NCBI RefSeq assembly: GCF_014699075.1
Contig: NZ_JACXAB010000002.1
Span: 310,001-374,000, forward strand
Direction of reading: 5' to 3'
Source of the DNA: Microvirga sp.
GTDB lineage: Bacteria > Pseudomonadota > Alphaproteobacteria > Rhizobiales > Beijerinckiaceae
DNA length: 64,000 bases
Position numbers and translations under genes: made by a program. The notes below the pieces were generated by a model. It searched no databases and was not told the origin of the DNA. It worked only from the letters and a program-made list of their open reading frames with translations. Positions 42,613 to 51,402 of the stretch are shown piece after piece (within the stretch, counting starts at the first letter, position 1; every line of letters starts with the position of its first letter).

Positions 42613-43497
42613 CTAAGAGCCACCGGCTCCCAGCTCAGACCATGTCTGTCCCCGGTCCGTGCTGGTGAGCACGCGGCCGCGCGCCGTTGCGACGAAGAGG
42701 CGAGCCGGATTGGCGGGATCTCCCGTAAGATGCAGAGGAACGCCCCCGCCGAAGTCGTCACTGATGGTTGCGAACGCCAGCGACTCGGCGTCGGAGCGCA
42801 GGAGGCCACGCCCGACGACGTATGCGTAGAGCGAACCGTCCGGGGTCACCTCGACCAGACTCACGGGCGCCCCGGCGAGGACGGTCGTCCAGCCCTTGCC
42901 GCCGTCACTGCTCACAAGGAGGCCATTCTCCGTGGCGGCGTAGAGCGTGTCGGATGTCTTGGCGGAAGCGGCGAGGTCGATCAGCTTGTCCGGGATGGGG
43001 CCCACGACCGTCCAGGTCCTGCCGGCGTCCCGGCTCACCTGGAGCCCGCCGTACGCGCCATAGATCGTCGCGGGGTCCGCGCTGCTCACGCTCATCTGGT
43101 GGAAATCGACGGGTCCCTTCACGCCCGGCGAGACCTGCCGCCAGGTGGCACCGCCGTCAGTGGAGGCGATGAAACCCAGGTTGCCTCCGCGTGCGGGGTG
43201 CCCGCTCGCGAACAGCGTCTTCGGGTCTGTCGGATGCGGGGTGAACCCCATGAAGTCCTGAACCTCCGAAATCCTCTCCGCGCGTCCGTCCGGGCCAGCC
43301 CGGAAAAGGCCGTGATGGGTCGCGATCAGGAGCCGCGACGGGTCCTGACGGTCCACGGCAAGCCCGTGGATATGCGTCTGGCGCGGCAACTCCGCGACGC
43401 GCACGGTCTCCGATGCCTTCGACGCAGTCGCGCCGATGACCACCAACGGGCCGATCACGGCAAGGGCGAGCCAACAGGGTCCTCGTGAAGATCTCAT
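42613..43497 (-). CDS. Secreted beta-propeller protein, BNR/Asp-box repeats
   Basis: A 294-aa exported protein (signal peptide WLALAVIGPLVVIGATASKA). Repeated blades with Asp-box motifs: SxDGGATW, SRDAGRTW, SSDGGKGW and STDRGQTW. Resembles the F510_1955-type glycosylhydrolase-like family, common near metal resistance genes. Binding partner unknown; periplasmic or envelope. Confidence 0.82.
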   Translation of the reverse strand: MRSSRGPCWLALAVIGPLVVIGATASKASETVRVAELPRQTHIHGLAVDRQDPSRLLIATHHGLFRAGPDGRAERISEVQDFMGFTPHPTDPKTLFASGHPARGGNLGFIASTDGGATWRQVSPGVKGPVDFHQMSVSSADPATIYGAYGGLQVSRDAGRTWTVVGPIPDKLIDLAASAKTSDTLYAATENGLLVSSDGGKGWTTVLAGAPVSLVEVTPDGSLYAYVVGRGLLRSDAESLAFATISDDFGGGVPLHLTGDPANPARLFVATARGRVLTSTDRGQTWSELGAGGS

Positions 43498-43569
43498 CGC
43501 AGCGCTCTTTCATTTCTGATGGGCCCGGCCGGCGCGACACCGCTCCGCAGGGCTCGTGATCGGCTAGGG

Positions 43570-43788
43570 TCAGTGCCGGCTCGGGGGAGCGGTGTCGGCG
43601 TCCTCCGCCCCCGAGGCTGGTTCCAGGATCGAACGGCAGGCGCGACGGATCGCGGGTCCCTCGAACTCCGGATCGAGCGCCTCAAGGGCGTAAAGCAGAT
43701 GGTCTGCCACGTCCAAGCGCTTGTCCGCAACAGCCTGCTCGAAGGCCAGGAACACCTGGCGCTCAAGCGCATCGAAACTACGGGGCAT
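43570..43788 (-). CDS. Small hypothetical protein, 72 aa
   Basis: A helical protein (MPRSFDALERQVFLAFEQAVADKRLDVADHLL) with an acidic, Pro-rich tail. AAGGAG lies 7 bases upstream of the ATG at 43788. No family recognised. Confidence 0.6.
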   Translation of the reverse strand: MPRSFDALERQVFLAFEQAVADKRLDVADHLLYALEALDPEFEGPAIRRACRSILEPASGAEDADTAPPSRH

Positions 43789-43947
43789 GATGGCACTCCT
43801 TTGGCTTGCTGCCGCCTCGCAGGGGGCGGCGACCGATCCTTCTCCGTCCACGGAAGACGGACTTCGCCGGCCTCCGGCCCTGTCCGTGATGGGGGATGCG
43901 GCCGCCGCAGGGGGAGGTAGTGACGCGGCGGCCGCCCGTCGCGCCGC

Positions 43948-44265
43948 CTACCCCTTCTGTTCGGGGGTGGCCGGCGGGGTCTCGCGCGACGGATTCTGAT
44001 TTTTCATCGACTGCATCATGCGATTGCAGTCCTCCATCATTTTCATCATGCCGGCCATGCCACCGCCGCTCATGTTGCCACTCATGTTCCCCATGCCACT
44101 CATGTTCCCCATGCCGCCCATGTTGTCCATGCCGCCCATGTTGCCCATGCCCTGGCCTTGCGGTGCGGCCGGGGCGGGGGCACCCTGGGCGTGGAGCGCC
44201 GGAGCCATTGCCACGGTCGCACCGAGCGCGGCGAGGGCGAGAGTTGTCTTTGTGAAGGTGTTCAT
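43948..44265 (-). CDS. Secreted Met/Gly-rich protein
   Basis: A 105-aa exported protein (signal peptide TLALAALGATVAMAPALHAQ). The mature region contains MGNMGGMDNMGGMGNMSGM and NMSGNMSGGGMAGMM repeats. Such Met clusters bind Cu(I) in periplasmic copper proteins. One Cys and several charged residues follow (EDCNRMMQSMKNQ). AAGGAG precedes the ATG. Probably a copper buffer or chaperone. Confidence 0.75.
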   Translation of the reverse strand: MNTFTKTTLALAALGATVAMAPALHAQGAPAPAAPQGQGMGNMGGMDNMGGMGNMSGMGNMSGNMSGGGMAGMMKMMEDCNRMMQSMKNQNPSRETPPATPEQKG

Positions 44266-44318
44266 GTCTGCATCTCCTTGGATGTCGTGTTGAATGTTGT
44301 GAATGGGTTCAGTTGCGG

Positions 44319-44630
44319 TCAGGCCGGTTCCGCGCCCCCTTGGCCAGCGTTGGCCGCCCGCACCGGGACGGCGCCATTGCTCTCGCTCTTGCAGGCGTTG
44401 CCGCCCTTCATGCACAGGCCGAGCGCGCACATGGCCGCGCACGGCGCCAGGGCCAACAGCAACGGTGCAATACCCGCGGCCACGAGCCAGCCCCAGTTCA
44501 ATGCGGCGCCGCCGACCAGCAGGATCGCCGCTAGGGCGATCCAGGTACGCCGCCCGCCCCATCCGAGCCGGCTGAATGGCTGCGGCAGGCGGCTCGACTT
44601 CGTCATGACGGAACCGTTGCTTGCGTTCAT
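44319..44630 (-). CDS. Small membrane protein, 103 aa
   Basis: Two hydrophobic segments (IALAAILLVGGAALNWGWL and AAGIAPLLLALAPCAAMCALGLCM) with several Cys (PCAAMCALGLCMKGGNACK). A GGAGG ribosome site lies 5 bases before the ATG. Cys-rich second helix could bind a metal. Co-oriented with the Met-rich protein. Confidence 0.68.
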   Translation of the reverse strand: MNASNGSVMTKSSRLPQPFSRLGWGGRRTWIALAAILLVGGAALNWGWLVAAGIAPLLLALAPCAAMCALGLCMKGGNACKSESNGAVPVRAANAGQGGAEPA

Positions 44631-44737
44631 GTGGAGACCTCCGTTGATGTGCTCCATGCACTTCTGACCATAAGTTCGGAGGCAGCCGCGGATCGGTTAC
44701 ATGCTCACGCGGTCGTGAAGGGCCGGTCCCGACATCG

Positions 44738-45061
44738 TCAAGGCATCTGCGCCCCGGATATGTCGGCTAAGCCTTGGTTCTGTGACGCTCCTGCGGCTGC
44801 AGGCGACCTTGAGGGCGTGGAAGTCGAGCGCGCACGGTCCAGGAAAGCCCGCGAGGATGGGGCCGGACGCGTGCCCTGGCCGATGCCTTGAAATGACAGC
44901 ACCATGAACACGGCCATGGCCCCCAGCAAAAGCCAGACGAGCCTGCGCAAGGCACGCACGCCGGCCTTGGCTTGGCTCGACCGGATGCGCCGCCTCGGAC
45001 GCCGGCCCTTGTGCCAGGTGATGTCGGACCGTTGCGCCCGAAATGCGGATTGTCGTGCCAT
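44738..45061 (-). CDS. Possible single-pass membrane protein, 107 aa
   Basis: A frame with a basic start (ARQSAFRAQRSDITWHKGRRPRRRIRSSQ) and one hydrophobic segment (RLVWLLLGAMAVFMVLSFQG). GGAGGG lies upstream of the ATG at 45061. Overlapping reading frames make this a weak call; no family recognised. Confidence 0.4.
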   Translation of the reverse strand: MARQSAFRAQRSDITWHKGRRPRRRIRSSQAKAGVRALRRLVWLLLGAMAVFMVLSFQGIGQGTRPAPSSRAFLDRARSTSTPSRSPAAAGASQNQGLADISGAQMP

Positions 45062-45207
45062 GAAGCCCTCCGGCCCAACGCTTTGCATCAGGGCTCCCGT
45101 GCCCAGCCGGACGCTGCGTATACGTCATCAGGACTTCGCAAGACTGGGCCGGCCGTTCACAGGCCTGCTGACCGCCCGACGACGCAGTTGGCCGCGGGTG
45201 TCTCCGG

Positions 45208-45852
45208 TCACCAACGCAGCAGACGCGGACCGAGCAGCGCTCCGGCCACGGTGCACAGGATGATGGTGCCGCCGTACCAGAGCGCGATGAACGGCAGGGA
45301 GTCGTCCATGCAGTGCAGCGCATAGCCCATCGCGCTCACGCCGCCGGCGGCGAGGCCGGCGAAGGCACCGGTCCGCGCCAGGTCCGTGGGCGCCGCAAAC
45401 CGGTGCACGGTCCAGACAATCACCGCAAAGGGCACGATGGCGATGATCGGGATCGACACGAGGCACTCAAGCCACATGTCGCCCACGATCATCGCCTCCC
45501 AATGGGTGCTCGGTGCATAGGCGAGGCTCAGGCCCGCGAGCAGCACGATGGCGGCGAACGGCAGCAGCGCCAGAACGGGACGGGTCCGGCGCTCTCCGCC
45601 CGGGCGGGCGAGGCGCGTCAGCAGCAGCGAGGCCATCAGGACGACGCCCGCCGAGAAGGCGAGCTTCAGGCCGAGAAAGGCCAGGGCGCCGGGCTCGTGC
45701 AGGTCCGGACGGACCCCGAGCGTCAGCAGGGCCGCAACGAGCGCCCCACCGGCCCCGAGCGCCACCGCGAGGCCGAGGCTGCGCCTGAGCTGGCCGCGGT
45801 CCACCGGCTCAACGTTCATGCTGAGCATGTTGATCAGGTCGTCGGTCTTCAT
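45208..45852 (-). CDS. nrsF: NrsF/DUF1109 anti-sigma factor
   Basis: A 214-aa membrane protein with six hydrophobic segments. Conserved cysteines fit NrsF: WLECLVSIPIIAIVPF and ALHCMDDSLPF. NrsF (Caulobacter) holds SigF at the membrane and releases it on Cd, Cr or oxidative stress. It overlaps the sigma gene by 4 bases. ATG at 45852 with GAGGAAGG upstream. Confidence 0.9.
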   Translation of the reverse strand: MKTDDLINMLSMNVEPVDRGQLRRSLGLAVALGAGGALVAALLTLGVRPDLHEPGALAFLGLKLAFSAGVVLMASLLLTRLARPGGERRTRPVLALLPFAAIVLLAGLSLAYAPSTHWEAMIVGDMWLECLVSIPIIAIVPFAVIVWTVHRFAAPTDLARTGAFAGLAAGGVSAMGYALHCMDDSLPFIALWYGGTIILCTVAGALLGPRLLRW

Positions 45853-46406
45853 GTGGTCCTTCCTCGGGCGATTGCCGCCGCCATGGCCTTGAGGCCTCGA
45901 TGCACGCTCACCTTGACCGCCGATTCCGACATGCCGCAACGGGCGGCGGTCTCGGCGACGCTCAGGCCGTCGATCTTAACGTGCCGGATCGCGCGCCGCA
46001 TCTTCTCGGGCAGCCGCGCGAGCAGGCGGTTGAGGTCAAGGGCGCTCTCCGCCCCGGCATGGTCGTCCTGGGCCTCGAAGTCGGCGGCATCCTCGATGGG
46101 CACATCCGTCATGGAGGTCTTCGTGTGGCGCAGGTGGTCGATGAGCTTGTAGCGCGCGATGGCGTGCACCCACGGGGTGAAGAGCTCGCCCGGGTCGTAG
46201 GTGTGCCGTCGGGTATGGATCGCCATCAGCGCGTCCTGCACCAGATCCTCCGCCTCGTCCGCGCTCCGCCCGATCCGCGCGAGCTTGTTCTTGTAGTAGG
46301 CCCGCAGGTGGCGGCTGAGCCTGTCCAGGAGCGCGCGGTGGGCCGCCGCATCGCCGTTCAGGCCGGCCGTCATGAGCGCCCGCAGCTCGGCTTCGTTCGC
46401 AATCAT
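45849..46406 (-). CDS. ECF RNA polymerase sigma factor
   Basis: A 185-aa ECF factor with sigma2 (AEDLVQDALMAIHTRRHTYDPGELFTPWVHAIARYKLIDHLR) and sigma4 (LARLPEKMRRAIRHVKIDGLSVAETAARCGMSESAVKVSVHRGLKAM). Partner of the NrsF anti-sigma; together they resemble the SigF-NrsF heavy-metal/oxidative-stress pair. Probably drives the nearby copper and thiol genes; promoter motif not identified. Confidence 0.93.
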   Translation of the reverse strand: MIANEAELRALMTAGLNGDAAAHRALLDRLSRHLRAYYKNKLARIGRSADEAEDLVQDALMAIHTRRHTYDPGELFTPWVHAIARYKLIDHLRHTKTSMTDVPIEDAADFEAQDDHAGAESALDLNRLLARLPEKMRRAIRHVKIDGLSVAETAARCGMSESAVKVSVHRGLKAMAAAIARGRTT

Positions 46407-46500
46407 GAGCGTTCACCCCTTAGTTCGTGCCACATGGGTGTTCGGTTACACCGCCGCGCATTCATCAATGCGCGGCGCGCGCGCGGGATCAGTGGCGTTC

Positions 46501-47037
46501 TCATGGCGCCCCTCCATCCGAAGCGGGACCGATGCGTTCGCGCAGGATCTGGACCATCTCGGGCGCATCCCAGACCGTCGGTCCGATCAGCCGCCCGACC
46601 TCCCGCCCCTCCCGGTCGAGAAGGAGCGTGGTCGGCAGGCCGACCGCGTTGAGGTCGCGCAGGGCCCGCCCCGACGCGTCGAGATACACCGCGATCCGGC
46701 CGACCCCGGTCTCGCCGTAGAACCGGCGCACCGGCCCCACCCCGGCACGGTCGACGGACAGGGCGACCACCTCGAAGCCCGGGCCGCCAAGCATCGCCTG
46801 CAGGCGGTCCAGCGCCGGCATCTCCTGGCGGCACGGTGGGCACCAGGTCGCCCACACGTTCAGGAGCACGACCTTGCCCCGGAAGTCCGCAAGGGTCCGC
46901 GTGCCCCCCTCGCCGTCGACGAAGCGCAGATCGGGCACGGGGCGCGGCTCGTGGTGGAGAACGAAGGCGGCGGGGCGCTCCGTCGCGGCGGCCGGCGCCG
47001 CCGCGAGGACGAGGAGGGCGAGGAGAAGCGATATCAT
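46501..47037 (-). CDS. TlpA-like thioredoxin, exported
   Basis: A 178-aa protein with signal peptide (ISLLLALLVLAAAPAAA) and thioredoxin motif WATWCPPCRQEM (Cys66, Cys69). cis-Pro region GLPTTLLLDREG follows. Periplasmic disulphide reductase, probably supplying reductant for cytochrome c or copper-centre assembly. Coupled to the 44-aa peptide upstream (overlap 4 bases). Confidence 0.93.
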   Translation of the reverse strand: MISLLLALLVLAAAPAAATERPAAFVLHHEPRPVPDLRFVDGEGGTRTLADFRGKVVLLNVWATWCPPCRQEMPALDRLQAMLGGPGFEVVALSVDRAGVGPVRRFYGETGVGRIAVYLDASGRALRDLNAVGLPTTLLLDREGREVGRLIGPTVWDAPEMVQILRERIGPASDGGAP

Positions 47038-47168
47038 CGCCCGCTCCCGGCAATGGCCTTGACCAGTGCGATGATCGCGAGGACCAGCGCGACGCCAAGC
47101 AGGAGCCCGACGAGGCCCATGCCCCCCATCATCCAGCCCATCGGGCCGCTCATCATGTCATGCATCAT
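47034..47168 (-). CDS. 44-aa Met-rich membrane peptide
   Basis: A short frame starting MMHDMMSGPMGWMMGGMG, then a single membrane helix (LVGLLLGVALVLAIIALVKAI) and basic end. Its stop overlaps the TlpA-like ATG (ATGA), which argues it is translated. Met and His cluster facing the periplasm suggests Cu(I) binding. Confidence 0.6.
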   Translation of the reverse strand: MMHDMMSGPMGWMMGGMGLVGLLLGVALVLAIIALVKAIAGSGR

Positions 47169-47179
47169 GGTTCGTTCCT

Positions 47180-47617
47180 TCACTCGACCGCGAAGATTTT
47201 GGGCGTGGCGTCGCCCGAGATCTCGTACATCGTGAACGGCTCCATCTTCTGACCGGCCATCCCAGGAGAGCCCATCGGCATGCCCGGGAGCGAGATGCCC
47301 TTGATCGCCGGGCGCTCCGTGAGGAGCTTGTTGAGGGACTTCAGCGGCACGTGCCCCTCGACGACGTAGTCGTCGACGAGGGTGGTGTGGCAGCCTTCAA
47401 GGTCGGTGGGGACGCCGTGCTCCTTCTTGACCAGCGGCAGGTCGTGGGTGGTCACGACCTTCACCTCGAAGCCGTTCTCGCGAAGGTACTTCACGTACTC
47501 CTCGCAGCAGCTGCATTGCGGGTTCTTGTAGAGTGTGGCCTGCTTTGCGCTCTGTGCCAGCACGGGACCGGCGAGCGTCAGGGCGAGGGCGAGGGCGGCG
47601 GTGTTGAGGATGCGCAT
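47180..47617 (-). CDS. DUF411 metal-binding protein
   Basis: A 145-aa protein with signal peptide (MRILNTAALALALTLAGPVLAQ) and the DUF411 core: LYKNPQCSCCEEYVKYLRENGFEVKVV and HTTLVDDYVVEGHVP, LPGMPMGSPGM. The CxCC motif could bind copper or mercury. Usually next to multicopper oxidases and Cu resistance genes. Confidence 0.9.
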   Translation of the reverse strand: MRILNTAALALALTLAGPVLAQSAKQATLYKNPQCSCCEEYVKYLRENGFEVKVVTTHDLPLVKKEHGVPTDLEGCHTTLVDDYVVEGHVPLKSLNKLLTERPAIKGISLPGMPMGSPGMAGQKMEPFTMYEISGDATPKIFAVE

Positions 47618-47643
47618 GTGATTTCTCCTTGAGGATCGTGGTG

Positions 47644-49080
47644 TCAGGCGACGCGGATGGAGCCCATCATTCCGCCCGCCTGGTGTTCCAGGACGTGGCA
47701 GTGGAACATCCAGTCGCCGGGGTTGTCGGCCAGGAAGGCGATCTCGACCCGCTCGCGCGGCGCGACCAGCACCGTGTCCTGCCATTCGCGACGGCGGGTT
47801 GGCACGCCGTCGCGGCCGAGCACCCGGAAGGTGTGGCCGTGCAGATGCATCGGGTGCCACCACTCCGTCTCGTTTTTGATCGCGAGGATGTGGGAGCTGC
47901 CGTGGGCGAGCGTGGCCATCGGCTCGTGGACGTGCCCCGTGGCGGCGACGCCGTTCATGGCCCACACCAGGCTCTGGCGCAGCATGGCGCGGACGTCGGT
48001 CATCTCGCCATGCACCATCGCCCCGGCCATCGTCCCCATCATGCCGCCGGCGAGAACCACATCGTGGCGTTGGGCGGAGGACAGGTCCGGCTCCCGCACC
48101 GGGTTCGCGGGCAGTGGCAGGACAGCAGTCTCCCGAGGCTCGCGCAGGGGCCCGCCGGCATAGGCGAGATCGAGCAGCCGGTAGTCGAGACCCTTGTAGA
48201 AGGCGTCCGTGACCTTGAACCGGCCGCCGGGCCGACCCGTCATGTCGATCACCAGGTCGACGCGCATGGCCGGTCCGATCACCACCCGCCCACCCTCGGG
48301 CGCGTGCGGCTCGACCGGGTGGCCGTCGAGGGCCACGATCCAGGGGTCGTGCCCTTCGAACTCCAGGCCGAAGATGCGGGCGTTGGCGGCGTTGACGAGA
48401 CGGAGCCGCATGCGTTCGCCGCGGCGGACCTCGAAGGCTTGGGCCACGGCCCCGTTGACCGTCGCCGTGTTGCCGATGCGGCCGGCGTGGCTGACATCGT
48501 GCAGGTTGCCGAAGTCGTCGCTGATCGACCCGTCCTTGAGAAGGCGCCAGTCGCCCAGCATCCAGGTGACATCGCGGTCGACCGGATAGGGCTCGCGCTC
48601 CTCCACGATGAACGGGCCGGAGAGGCCGCGCCCGACCTGGGCATGGCTCCTCTGGTGCGGGTGGTACCAGAACGTGCCCGCGTCCTCGCAGGCAAACTCA
48701 TACGTAAAGCTCTCGCCGGGGCGGATGGGCGCCTGGGTGAGATGGGGCACGCCGTCCATCGGGTTCGGCACCCGCAGCCCGTGCCAATGCACTGTGGTCT
48801 CCTCGGGCAACCGGTTTTCCACGAGGACGCGCACGCGCTCGCCCTGGCGGACCCGGATCCCGGGGCCAGGGACCGCGCCGTTATAGGTCCACACCGGGGT
48901 TGCCGGACGTGCAGCGCCGGCGAGCGCCGCCTCGCCAGGTGCGGCGAGCAGCCGGAACTCTGCGTCATGGGAGCCCTCATGGGCCCGGGGGCCGGGCGGA
49001 AGGCTGGCGGCGAGCGCGAGGCCCGCACCGCCGGCCAGAAGGGCGCGGCGGCTGAGCGCCGGCCCGGAGCGATTTGACAT
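47644..49080 (-). CDS. Multicopper oxidase, Tat-exported
   Basis: A 478-aa cupredoxin-type oxidase. Tat signal SRRALLAGGAGLALAA. Copper sites: TVHWHGLRV and FWYHPHQRSH near the N-terminus, and at the C-terminus HPMHLHGHTF and MFHCHVLEHQAGGMM (T1/T2/T3 ligands). ATG at 49080 has AGGA 8 bases upstream; one at 49089 is possible. Probably oxidises Cu(I) in the periplasm (CueO/CopA-like). Confidence 0.95.
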   Translation of the reverse strand: MSNRSGPALSRRALLAGGAGLALAASLPPGPRAHEGSHDAEFRLLAAPGEAALAGAARPATPVWTYNGAVPGPGIRVRQGERVRVLVENRLPEETTVHWHGLRVPNPMDGVPHLTQAPIRPGESFTYEFACEDAGTFWYHPHQRSHAQVGRGLSGPFIVEEREPYPVDRDVTWMLGDWRLLKDGSISDDFGNLHDVSHAGRIGNTATVNGAVAQAFEVRRGERMRLRLVNAANARIFGLEFEGHDPWIVALDGHPVEPHAPEGGRVVIGPAMRVDLVIDMTGRPGGRFKVTDAFYKGLDYRLLDLAYAGGPLREPRETAVLPLPANPVREPDLSSAQRHDVVLAGGMMGTMAGAMVHGEMTDVRAMLRQSLVWAMNGVAATGHVHEPMATLAHGSSHILAIKNETEWWHPMHLHGHTFRVLGRDGVPTRRREWQDTVLVAPRERVEIAFLADNPGDWMFHCHVLEHQAGGMMGSIRVA

Positions 49081-49187
49081 GGTCTTCATCCTGAAACGTG
49101 TGGGGGCGGCCCGGGCGAACACGGGCGCCCGGCGCGCGGTGTCGACCACCGGCGCGCGGGTTCAGGCGCGGCCGCGAGCGGCGCGCC

Positions 49188-49529
49188 TCAGCTCAGGATG
49201 TTGGGTTTCGGCGGAAAGGGCTCGGGCGGGCCGCGCAAACCCGTCGCCCGAAGGACCAAGACAGGATGCGCGGGCGCCCGCGCATCCGACACGAGGTCGG
49301 GCGGGAGCGGGAGGACGGCGATCATGGCCGCGCACAGGGCGGCGCAGGCCGGCATTGCATTGCCGTCCTGATCGCATCCGTCACAGCCGTCAGGCATCGG
49401 CGCGCTCATCGCCGCGGCGGCCATCTGGGCGCTCATCTGCGCCGCCTTGACCCCATGCGTCGCCAGCCCCACCGCCAGGGTGAGGGCCAGCACGAGCGCG
49501 CACAGGCGGTGGAGGGAAGCCCAGGTCAT
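49188..49529 (-). CDS. Small secreted Cys-rich protein
   Basis: A 113-aa exported protein (signal peptide LHRLCALVLALTLAVGLATHG). The mature part contains MPDGCDGCDQDGNAMPACAALCAAMI, four to five cysteines and several Met, likely metal binding. Resembles DUF2946-like proteins beside multicopper oxidases. Pro-rich C-terminus. Confidence 0.7.
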   Translation of the reverse strand: MTWASLHRLCALVLALTLAVGLATHGVKAAQMSAQMAAAAMSAPMPDGCDGCDQDGNAMPACAALCAAMIAVLPLPPDLVSDARAPAHPVLVLRATGLRGPPEPFPPKPNILS

Positions 49530-50073
49530 CGAATCCAAGATAGCAGCCCATGGTGAGGGCGCAAGGCCGGTGTGTCCGAATGTCCAGCGGCGCGGGAATC
49601 CGTGCACCGGCCATGGTAAATCCCGCGTTTCCAGCTTCGCTCCGCCGGAATGCCCGTTGGCGACCGGGGCGCTCGGCATCGGGCCTTGCCGCATTGGCGC
49701 ATGGTCGCGGTCGCCTGCCGCGGCGGCTCCGCGCTTGGCAGGGGGCATTCGCAGACGACCTCCCCGATGGCGTGACGCTGGTCGGGGCTGAAGGGCGCGG
49801 TTTGCGCGAGTTCCGCAACAGGCAGCGCGGGCTCTGTCATGAGCACGGCACGGCGCACAGTCGATGTCCTGACGATCATCCTGGAAGACCCGATCCCCTG
49901 TCCAAACTCGCGTCGGCGATGGGCAGGCCGGCGCTGTTCGGAAGGGAGCGGATCCGGATCTGTTTGTCGAGTGGCACAGCCCGGCGCGCGCTTTGCGCAC
50001 GGACCCCGGCCAACCGACCGTGGCACGGGACCCGCCCGCAGGACCGTGACCGCCGGTCCGGGACCATCCGCTC
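49530..50073. other. Intergenic stretch, possible BluB-like fragment
   Basis: No intact gene convinced me. On the minus strand, from an ATG at 49840, a short frame reads MTEPALPVAELAQTAPFSPD then RHAIGEVVCE, which recalls the N-terminus of BluB/nitroreductase proteins before diverging. This may be a decayed remnant or chance. Confidence 0.3.
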
Positions 50074-50247
50074 TCAAAACAACGCCTCCCCGGCCAAAAG
50101 GCCGGTCGCCGCCGCGGCCGCGGCCGCGGCAAGCAGCAGGGCGAAGAGGATCCTGAACAGCCGCGCGCCGCGCCCGGCCACCCCCGTGAACGCCAACGGT
50201 CCCAGCGCGACGGCCGCCGTCGCGATCATGGCCGCCAATCTCAGCAT
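50074..50247 (-). CDS. DUF1328-like small membrane protein, 57 aa
   Basis: Two hydrophobic segments separated by GVAGRGARL: AMIATAAVALGPLAFTG, then ILFALLLAAAAAAAATGLLAG. Length and pattern fit DUF1328 (YtjA). Too short for routine gene calling. Just downstream of the dihaem cytochrome gene. Confidence 0.6.
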   Translation of the reverse strand: MLRLAAMIATAAVALGPLAFTGVAGRGARLFRILFALLLAAAAAAAATGLLAGEALF

Positions 50248-50266
50248 CTCAACTCCTCCCGGCCCA

Positions 50267-51229
50267 TCATCGGCACATACCCATCATACCGCCGCCCATC
50301 ATCCCACCCATCATGCCGCCACACATCCTGCCGCCGGGCCGGACCTCGCCGTAGCGGGGCGGCAGCGACTTCAAGTAGGTCGCCATCGCGAGCCGGTCGG
50401 CCTCGGTGAGGCGCGCCGTGTTGGAGACCACCTCCCGCATGGGCCCGCCGACATGCATCGCGCGCATTCCGCGCCCGGCCAGCAAGCCGGCGAGGTCCTG
50501 CACGGTCCATCGCCCGATGCCGGTCTCGATGTCGGGGGTGATGTTGGGCACCTCGTAGCCTTCGAGCCGCTCGCGCGTCCCCGACATATGCCGGGCGCGG
50601 TCGACCGCGCCCAAGGGATTGCGGGGCGCGTGGCAATCGGCGCAGTGAGCGACCGCGTTGACGAGGTAGCGGCCCCGGTTCCATTCCGGGCTGCGGGCCG
50701 GCTCCGGCGCCAGCGGGCCGCGATCCAGGAACAGGATCTTCCACGGCGCCATCGCGAGCCGCACGTTGAAGGGGAATCCCAACTCGTGGGGCCGGTCCGG
50801 CTGGGGAACGGTCGGAACCTGGCGCAGAAAGGCCCACAGGTCGGCGATGTCGCCGTCGGTCATCCCCGTATACGAGGTATAGGGAAAGACAGGATAGTAA
50901 TGCTCGTTGCGCGGGGACACGCCGCGGCGCAGGGCCCGGCTGAAATCCTCCAGACTCCACGCGCCGATGCCGTGCGTCGGATCGGGCGTGATGTTCGGTG
51001 CGAAGAAGACCCCGAACGGGGTCGGCAGAGCCCGCCCGCCGGCGAAGGCCGCCCCGCCGCCGGCGCCGTTGGTGTGGCAGTTGGCGCAGTTGCCGGCCGT
51101 GGCGAGATACGCCCCGCGCCGGGCCGCCTCCGGGTCGGGCCTCGCCGCCTCTGCAGTCTGGGCGCCCGCCGGTTTCACGCCGATCATCAGAAGCAGCGAT
51201 GCGATGGCGACGTGTGCGGTTAAAGCCAT
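50267..51229 (-). CDS. Dihaem c-type cytochrome with Met-rich tail
   Basis: A 320-aa exported protein (signal peptide AIASLLLMIGVKPAGAQ) with two haem-c sites, CANCHT (near residue 48) and CADCHA (near residue 196). The two lobes are repeats: FAPNITPDPTHGIGAWSLEDF and VPNITPDIETGIGRWTVQDL. The unusual C-terminus CGGMMGGMMGGGMMGMC is a probable Cu-binding tail. Electron transfer with the nearby multicopper oxidase is plausible. Confidence 0.9.
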   Translation of the reverse strand: MALTAHVAIASLLLMIGVKPAGAQTAEAARPDPEAARRGAYLATAGNCANCHTNGAGGGAAFAGGRALPTPFGVFFAPNITPDPTHGIGAWSLEDFSRALRRGVSPRNEHYYPVFPYTSYTGMTDGDIADLWAFLRQVPTVPQPDRPHELGFPFNVRLAMAPWKILFLDRGPLAPEPARSPEWNRGRYLVNAVAHCADCHAPRNPLGAVDRARHMSGTRERLEGYEVPNITPDIETGIGRWTVQDLAGLLAGRGMRAMHVGGPMREVVSNTARLTEADRLAMATYLKSLPPRYGEVRPGGRMCGGMMGGMMGGGMMGMCR

Positions 51230-51402
51230 GGGCGCAGCTCCTTCATGTCATGGGCGTCAAGCCCACCAAGAGGCGCCCGAGGGGCGCACACAATCCTGGG
51301 CCTCCGGTGGCGGGTGCCACCGGAGGCCCAGGATCACTTCGCAGGGCGCATGGCTTTGGTTACATCCAATGTGACGGCGTCCGGCGCGGACCGCATGGCA
51401 GG

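Noticed and set aside
49550-51223. Long plus-strand open frame opposite the dihaem cytochrome and neighbours
   Set aside because: It is a GC-driven shadow: composition is Arg/Ala/Pro-rich with no domain, and it runs antisense to well-supported genes.
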